This document shows, in pieces, positions 57,289 through 64,000 of a stretch of 64,000 nt of DNA. The notes beneath the pieces were generated by a model. It was not told the DNA's origin. It saw only the letters and a list, made by a program, of their open reading frames with translations, and made no database searches. Positions within the stretch are counted from its first letter, which is position 1; the number at the start of each line of letters is the position of its first letter. The stretch spans positions 813,501 through 877,500 of the forward strand of contig LR746265.1 in NCBI GenBank assembly GCA_902729315.2, given 5' to 3'. The position numbers and the translations under genes are program-made. This stretch comes from Spirodela intermedia (taxonomy: Eukaryota > Streptophyta > Magnoliopsida > Alismatales > Araceae).

Positions 57289-57908
57289 ATGGCCGCCTCC
57301 AGCATGGCTTCGGCAGCCGCCGGCTTCGCCCTCACCCCCGCCATCTCCCCCAACGCCGCCGGCAACCCCCGCGCAGTCTCCGTCTTTTTCCCCAGGACCA
57401 CAGCCAGGAGGAGCCTCGTCGTCCGCGCTGAGGAGGCCTCCGCGCCGCCGCCCGCCGCCCCCGCTGCCACGGAGGAGGGCAAGCCCACCGCCGATCCCCC
57501 CAAGCCCCCCCCTCGTGGACCCAAGAAGGGCACCAAGGTAACCTCTCTCTCTCTTTCTCCCTATCTATCTACCTATCTATCTCTATCTCACTCTGGGATC
57601 TGACCCCATTCCACTCTTTTTGCTGTGTCAGGTGAAGATCCTCAGGAGGGAGTCCTACTGGTTCAACGATGTTGGCTCTGTGGTCGCCGTTGATCAGGTG
57701 GGTCATCTCTCCGTCTCTGTCTCTCTGTCCGTGTTCTATGTATCTATCTATCTAGCCTGTGAACTGAAAGAAGGTTGGCCGTGGTGCATTCTTGCGGCTG
57801 CAGGACCCGCAGACTCGCTACCCGGTGGTGGTCCGGTTCAGCAGGGTCAACTACGCCAACGTGTCCACCAACAACTACGCGTTGGATGAGGTGAAGGAGG
57901 TGAATTGA
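57289..57908 (+). CDS. PSAE: Photosystem I reaction centre subunit IV (PsaE), chloroplast precursor, three exons
   Basis: PsaE is a small stromal subunit of photosystem I that helps dock ferredoxin and supports cyclic electron flow. Exons 57289-57537, 57632-57697 and 57804-57908 join in phase and give 139 aa. Residues 1-46 are an alanine- and serine-rich transit peptide ending at LVVRAEE. A proline-rich acidic spacer follows ([11 protein letters not shown].., [10 protein letters not shown]). The SH3-like PsaE core is [41 protein letters not shown] and the C-terminus [12 protein letters not shown]. All hallmark positions are present, so the gene looks functional. It is on the same strand as CLASP, 900 bp downstream. 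Confidence 0.97.
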
Positions 57909-59217
57909 GTACGCCGCCGCCTGGCGGGTGAGATTCCGAGTGTTTGGGGAGGTCAACGGGGACTTGATTTGGGCATTTGTATAAACACCCTTCTTCTGTG
58001 CAAGCTGTTCTGTTCACCAAACTCTAGTTAAATTCCGCTTTCTCTACCCCCGCATCAGCCACCGGAAACAGCATGGGATGCCCCCCGTAATTCTGGCCCA
58101 AAGAAGGAAAAAAAATGACCGATTTTGGCCCTGAATTTTCCAAAGTTTTGCCCTAACTGGTCTCATCTCAAGTCAAAATCGGCCGTGCCGGGTTTTCTGT
58201 GATGGGTTCTTCGTTTTCTGTGATGGGTTTTCTAAGATTTCTTCTTTGTTTTTAAAAAAAACAGTTTTCAAGGAGTGCAATTGCCCCAAGGCAAAAAAAA
58301 AACTCTCAAAAATAGAAACCCGAATGCGAGAGAGATGCTTACCTACCATCTCCGACCCGGATGATCTTCTTCTCCTACGCATAAATTAATCTGAAACCCA
58401 ATCATGGACGTGCCCAGCTGTCCAAATTTCAGAAAGTTGGCAAAAACCAGCCAAAAAGAGGCAAATGAACCTGTAAAGAGGCCTGTGTAGCTTCCATTTC
58501 CGCGGCACCTGACTGAAAGGTGGACAGAATTGGACTGGTTAGCCAAGAACAGGACGTGAAAAGAGTAGATAGCCAAAGAGAAGCCTTGTTTCATGGGAGT
58601 TACAGATGTAGACTCAGACAGGAGGACCGAACCCCAACCCAATCCCCTTATTCAACTCGGCCAGACCCTGATCTTCGCCTGTGGAATCTAACTGGAGCAT
58701 GCCGCAACACCAAACTCCCTATCAGTAGTTATGTTCATTAATCAATGCCACACCAATGAAAAAAAATAAGTAATCGTCTAATATGCACGCACTAGTTCTT
58801 GATTTGCTGAATCTATCGGCAGAAAACGAGCAAACAGACCACAAAAATCTAGCTTCTAGGGAAGGAACTAAACAATTTTATTTATTTATTTCCAATCTGA
58901 AACCACAAGAGACGGCTTCTTCGATTCCTAATCGTTGTGTACTTCTATTGTTAGGAGAAGAATCAAACATTTGAAGCCTCAAGAAACGGCAGATGATGTT
59001 GATCTGAACTAGCAGATTGGCTTACTCTGTAATTTTTTCTTCACAAATGAAAAAAAACTAAAACATATGACCACATATATGTTACATCTAGGGAAGTAAA
59101 CAGATCTTCCATGGTGTCAGAGAAGGAGATATCGCATTCATATGATACTTGTTCTTTGTGGTTTTTTTTTTTTTTTTTTTTTTTCCTTTTGGTGTTCTCA
59201 TCCTTCTCGTTGACCGA
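57909..59217. other. Intergenic region downstream of PSAE
   Basis: PSAE 3' flank, followed by AT-rich sequence with no recognised gene. A short tandem duplication of 'ttctgtgatgggtt' lies near 58195-58230, and a T run of 24 bases at about 59161-59184. Confidence 0.5.
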
Positions 59218-59330
59218 GTGTGTTGGATCTGATTTCAGCATGAGTGAAGCCGAATAACTGGATCCAACCCACTAGGATCAAATTTGGTGTAAATATCTGT
59301 ATCCGTTTTCTGATTTAATTAATCACATAA
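59218..59330 (+). repeat. Left copy of a diverged direct repeat (LTR fragment)
   Basis: It aligns with 60772-60886 over about 110 bp, sharing the order 'ggatctg..tttc..atgagtgaa', 'ctagg/taagg' and 'ttgatttaattaat'. The gag fossils that follow suggest it is the 3' part of a left LTR. Confidence 0.55.
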
Positions 59331-59417
59331 TTAAGCTACAAAGTTATCTTCACTGACAGAGGGAAATCAAATAGTTTATTTGATCAGCATCTTGAATCAA
59401 CAGATTATTTTCTATGG

Positions 59418-59585
59418 GATTGAAAAGAAGAGGATGCAATTATTAAGACATGGGTTTGGAACACAATGACCCCTTAAGTCAATGAAAATTATTTATTTCT
59501 TCACACAACTAATGATATTTGAGAAAAAGTAAATAAATATCTATCAAAAAAATATGATGAAGCACAAATCAATCGAATAAGAAAC
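59418..59585 (+). pseudogene. Copia-type gag (UBN2 family) fossil
   Basis: Read in the frame starting at 59418, the translation with stops contains EEDAIIKTWVWNTMTP, then VNENYLFLHTTNDI, then EKVNKYLSKKYDEAQINRIR. This matches the usual spacing of plant Copia gag ('ATW..NSM.P.V...Y.....A..IW..V...YS'). Three in-frame stops break it. Confidence 0.65.
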
Positions 59586-60771
59586 TTAATTTATTAGAGA
59601 GTATGCAACTGAACTTAAAGCTTTGTGATAGGCGAAACCTTTGTTTTTTTTATGTGTAGCCACAAATCCTAAAGTATAAACTCTTTGTAGCTCCACCATA
59701 AGATTCCTTCAACTCTCTCATTCCTTTTGATGGTTATTAATTCTTATAAATTCAGTTTTTTTTTTCCCTTCTAGTCCTTGCCCAAGTAATAGGAAAATGG
59801 TCCTTGTTTAATAATCCCTTATTACCTTACTAGGCATGAGAAATATAAAAATAAACTCTCTAAGCATAATTAAGAATATTTTACATGTTTTACAACTTTT
59901 CACTGATATCATTTCAATTAAGAAAATAATTTATGATATAAATTATCTTAGTAACCTGCTAAAGAAAATTGAAAATTTAGGTTATAAATTCATAAATTTA
60001 AGATTTTCCAAGAAAATAGTATTTACAAAAAGTTGTAGTATCATAGTCTTGTGGGAAAGTTGATTTTGCTTTTCCAAACTAGGCTAGAGGTTACATACTA
60101 TGCAAATGTTCTTAGTCAATTTATGCATACTTCAAGAGAAATTCAACTCTTAGCTTCATACAGATTTCTATAATATTTAAAGAATTTTGTTGTAGATAGA
60201 TATTATTTCATAATAATCATAATATGTAAATTGAGGTTTTAACTAATGTTGATTATGCAAGTTCAATTGAGATCAACGATTAATCTCACCAAATGGAGTA
60301 GCAATAAGCAACAAATGGTGACTAAATTGATCATGGAGTAAAAGTTTCAAGTCATTACTCAAATAATATATGAAGTAATATAAGTGAAAGTCATCTTATA
60401 AAGGATTATAATCAAATTGCAAGATCCAGACATATTATATTACGACAATAAATCTATCATAATTATTGCATACAAAGTGAAATATGTTTCAATCAAATAT
60501 ATTGAGGTTGACCAACACTTCACTGAAGAGAAGTTGGTAAGTGTTATTATACACACACTATATATCTTAACTAATTCATAACTGATGACTATTTTCACCA
60601 AATGATTAGGAGGGGGGAGTCTTTCAAAAGTTTGCATTAAAATTAATATTAGACGACATATATTAAAAAATAAATGTTAGAGAACCAAATATTATATTCA
60701 TATCATAAACATCCTCTATTTGTGTATAAACATCCTCTAATTTATTTTTTATTTTTACATATTTTCTTTTA

Positions 60772-60886
60772 ATCGGATCTGTCAAATCCGATTTCGATAT
60801 AAGTGAAATTGGTTAACTAGATCTGACCCATTAAGGTTAGCTATAAATATCTTTATCCATTTGTTGATTTAATTAATTACAAAATA
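60772..60886 (+). repeat. Right copy of the diverged direct repeat (LTR fragment)
   Basis: Counterpart of 59218-59330. The 5' part of this LTR could start near 60672 at TGTTAGAG, but its left partner was not recognisable. Confidence 0.5.
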
Positions 60887-61303
60887 TATGCCTCTACCTT
60901 TCTCTCTCTCCTCTCTTGCCGTTGCGGGCACAGCGAGCAGGGCAGGAGGGGTGAAGATAGCTATCCTTTCCCGCTCAAACTTCCCGATTAACTTCACCCC
61001 GTAGATCGTATTTACCTAACGTCCCTCGACGAGGAGGTCGGGGGGGTTATGAGATCGGACGGTCGAAGATCTACGATCGGGCAGTTGAATGAGGAGCCAC
61101 GTAACGATACTCTGTGCCGTAGACCCCTGGAACGGGCTTTTTGAGTTTTCTGAGGCTACGGTGAACGTGGACTCTCTGATCAAAGGGGGGGGAGTTTCTG
61201 GTGGTTGGGGAATATGACAGAGCGAATGAAGTGAAGCAGAGGAGAGGGGAGAAGGGGGGTTTGGGGGGAGGATATGATCTGCGGAAACTTGAATCAGCCC
61301 TCC
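60887..61303. promoter_or_regulatory. Upstream region of the LPA1-like gene
   Basis: Promoter and leader of the plus-strand gene starting at 61304. It starts with a CT-rich stretch at about 60898-60915 and becomes GC- and G-rich near the gene. No other coding feature was recognised. Confidence 0.4.
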
Positions 61304-64000
61304 ATGGCGGCCAATTCCTGCTTCCTTCCCTGTTCTTCGCCAAGAATCCAGTCCCAGTGTTCAGTTATCGGCCGGGGGATTCGATTTTCTTCGTCTTCTC
61401 TGCCCCCTCCCCTGCTCCTAGGGAGCTGCGTCCGTTTCCTCTCCTCCACACTCCGCAGAAGGAAATGGAGAAGGGAGCTCGCCCGCGTATCTTGCTCGGC
61501 TTCGGACGAACCCTCTCCGTCAGAGATTAGGTAATTTGAAGTGGTTACACTTGTTTCCGGCTGCTTTTGGCTTTGATTCGGTAGTTACACGGAGAAGGTT
61601 TATCGAAAATTGGAGGCCAGTGGCCTCGAAGGAAATGAGAATCTGAACCCATCCTACTCTTTATTTTTATATTTCATTTTCACTGGTGACGTTCTGCGTC
61701 GGGTTTTGAGTGGACGTGAGAAGCCGTCCAAATAATTGGAAAGCGCGGCATGCATCCTCAAAGACTTTAACACTGTATGATCATCCTTATCAGGACGATC
61801 AGAAAGAGAATGACTATATGGCCGATGTGATTAAAAAGCTTCAAAGAGTATTAGAATGTAAAGTAACCACTTCTTAGAACGTGTGAATTAATTTGGCTCC
61901 TTAAGACTGTCTCGGAATACTTCACCTCCACCAAGCGCCAGAAACGACGCCAAGGTGATCGTCCATCTAAATATGATTCACATTCAGTGAGCGTTCGCGC
62001 TGTACTAATCGTCTCACCCACTTAATTGCGTACGGGAATTCTCGAGTATCCTCGTGAAATTGTAGCTTGTAGCATAGTGTAATGAAGGTCAGCCGTCTAA
62101 TCGAGTGTAGGTTACTTTCCAGTATTTAAATAAGTGGAGGAGGGTATCAAAGTATGATTTTGACACTGAATAAGATTGTTCTTTGACGTCCAAATCAATG
62201 ATTTCAGAATCAAAAAGTTTGGTAAGCAGTTATCCTTGTTTATGAACTTGCTCCTTTTTTTGGGTACACATCTGTTGCCCTTCCCAGATGTAATAGTTCC
62301 ATCGTCAGAATGACCCTCGGATATTACAGGTTGTAATTTTTCAGGCGGGATTCCACACGTAGATGCAAGAATAAAATATGTCTAGACGGAAGGCATCAGT
62401 AATGGACTGGTCTTAGAGTCGATTCTCTGATCTTGAGGTAGATGGCCGGTTTGTTGAGTATTCTGAAAATTGGTTGACTAAAGTTCATTGCCTCTTTGTT
62501 AAGGCTTTATTTTCCAAGGATGAAAAGATTTTCATTCTGGTGAAACAATGTAAGAATGTTTAGAGGATCTAGCGGAAGTTTTTCTCTCATGAGAAGGGAT
62601 ATCTCTATGAAGCGGCGATCTGGTATGACCTCTTTTTTCAGGGAGGAGCGAGGATCATACTGTTTTTTACACCAGCAAAGAGAAGGGATTCATGGTTCTG
62701 TTGGGAGTATTTCCGATGTTAGAGTACATTAAGAGTATTTCCGTTATTCTCACAGGTACTAATTCATTGGATCTATTTCATGCAGAAACTAGATCAAGGG
62801 ATCAACTCTGAGTTGAAAATCTTGAACCACATGGGATAGCATGAGCCACATTTTATTTATTTTCGTCCTTTTGTTAGTATTGGGTACTCATTGTCCCCAG
62901 CAATTCTGTTCATTTATTCTTTTCAGTGTTTACTAGTTTACAGAAGTTCTGCTTCGTTCTCCCTCCCCATGACTTCAAATTAATGAATGTGACACTGTTG
63001 GTAGCATATTCATGGCAAGGACCTTTCCTTGAGGTGCTCAAAACATAGATAGGGCATCCATGACCATCCCTCTCCATGCTCCTTTGAACATGCAACCTCC
63101 ATTTCTTGGAGGTGGGGCTATCGAAATCACATAAAAAATGTGCCATTGATATTCGTCGTTTATCTTGGGAAGATTTTTTTTCCATTGAGCTGCAATTCTA
63201 TAATCTTGATTTCTAGCTGCTATCTTCAAGTTTAGTAGATCTTCCCTGACCCAGGTAGCCTCTTTATCTCCTACCGTGCCGTGCAGGCTGACATGATGGT
63301 AGAAGTAGCCTGCTTATCTTCTGTGAACTAAATCCCATATTAGACAAAGGCCACGCCTAGAATTATTTGCGGTGATCTTGGAGTTTCATAGTTTAGAGAA
63401 CCCCCACTGATGGGACATTCATGGGGGAGTACTGTGTTTTCCTCTCGTGCCCCACATAGCTGCCACGCTTTCTACTAAGAATATTTCATACAGTATACTC
63501 TGAAAATAAATTGCAGATAAAACTGTCGATATTTTCTTAAAGTCAACGCCTTTATAACGGAGTACTTTTCCTTAATATCTGGCAAGAAATCGTTTCAGTA
63601 ATATTTGGCACCATTTTTTATATTTTTCCGGTGGACGAATTATATTGCAGAAACAGAGGTGAGGAACTACACCTGTCACATGCTAGATTTTACAGCCGTT
63701 AAATCTTTCTCTTAGGATAGTTGGTGGACTAATGCTATTTTGCGTTGCCTCAGAGATGAATCTTTCCGCTTGTTCTTTTAGGAAACCATTTTTATTTTCT
63801 GGTCGAGGCCTCTTGTGATCCGAATTTCTTTTCTTCTTCAGCTCCACAGCCAGGATACGGAGCGAAGTTCTTTCTCCATTCCGGTCTGTGCGCATGTTCT
63901 TCTATGTTGCCTTCATTGCGAGTGGCTCACTAGGGGGGCTAATAGCCCTCACCCAACTGACCGCTGCCCTGGCTAATTCATCAAGAGCAGCCCAAGTCCC
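61304..64000 (+). CDS. LPA1-like chloroplast protein (DUF3493 / REP27 family), 5' part
   Basis: Exon 1 is 61304-61530 and exon 2 starts at 63842, continuing past the window end. Exon 1 encodes a serine- and arginine-rich transit peptide (MAANSCFLPCSSPRIQSQ..) ending ..ELARVSCSASDEPSPSEI. It stops in phase 2, and the first base of exon 2 completes AGC, giving ISSTARIRSEVLSPFRSVRM, then FFYVAFIASGSLGGLIALTQ with a membrane segment. VLSPFRSVR followed by that helix is the hallmark of the 'Low PSII accumulation 1/Rep27' family, which helps photosystem II assembly and repair. Because the DUF3493 segment follows the transit peptide with no TPR repeats, the gene resembles the short LPA1-like paralogue rather than LPA1. 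The intron is 2311 bp. The 3' part is outside the window. Confidence 0.78.
61531..63841 (+). other. 2.3-kb first intron of the LPA1-like gene
   Basis: GTAATT donor, and an acceptor preceded by a strong pyrimidine tract (TTTCTTTTCTTCTTCAG). Composition is balanced to AT-rich. No known gene or transposon protein was recognised inside; the open frames on the minus strand at 62910-63229 have no family resemblance. Confidence 0.65.

Larger units (their letters stand above)
59218..60886 (+). mobile_element. Decayed Copia-like LTR element remnant
   Basis: Two diverged direct repeats flank about 1.4 kb of very AT-rich DNA that carries a gag fossil just inside the left copy. A purine run at about 60607-60619 could be the polypurine tract. 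No protease, integrase or reverse-transcriptase motif was seen, so most of pol is deleted. Confidence 0.5.

Overview
The window is nuclear DNA of a flowering plant. The genes have introns. Three encode proteins imported into chloroplasts (Psb28, PsaE, an LPA1-like protein), and the protein families are plant-specific. Long AT-rich introns alternate with very GC-rich exons (the subtilase, the ABC transporter's first exon, the VPS62-type gene). That split suggests a monocot or another GC-heterogeneous lineage; the species cannot be named. Exon joins were read by eye from splice sites, reading-frame phase and remembered family sequence.

Layout: (1) 710-12493, plus strand: the 3' 30 exons of a GCN1/ILITHYIA HEAT-repeat gene whose 5' part lies outside the window. 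(2) 12704-12777: a tRNA-Ala(UGC)-like gene with damage. (3) 14385-21562, plus: a complete ABCC (MRP) transporter, 11 exons, 1512 aa. (4) 22574-25560, minus: a VPS62/DUF946 gene, two exons, 574 aa, convergent with the transporter. (5) 27448-31184, minus: a TRM140/METTL-type methyltransferase gene whose two methyltransferase domains are separated by an in-frame stop and a frame change. (6) About 32350-35253: an old non-autonomous LTR element. (7) 36277-38616, plus: an intronless subtilase of the SBT1.2/SDD1 type. (8) 39098-40157, minus: PSB28, two exons. (9) 42696-56388, plus: a complete CLASP gene, 21 exons, 1450 aa. (10) 57289-57908, plus: PSAE, three exons. (11) About 59218-60886: remnant of a Copia-like element with gag fossils. 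(12) 61304-64000+, plus: the first exon and part of the second of an LPA1-like (DUF3493) chloroplast gene, cut by the window end.

The genes do not form one pathway. ILITHYIA acts in translational control, ABCC in vacuolar or plasma-membrane transport, the methyltransferase in tRNA or protein modification, SBT1.2 in extracellular proteolysis, and CLASP on cortical microtubules. Psb28, PsaE and the LPA1-like protein all serve the thylakoid photosystems. I found no convincing new biological system. The best leads are the split two-domain methyltransferase gene, the altered tRNA-Ala, a GC-AG intron in the transporter, a perfect hairpin in a CLASP intron, and promoter-like GCCCA motifs downstream of the methyltransferase gene.
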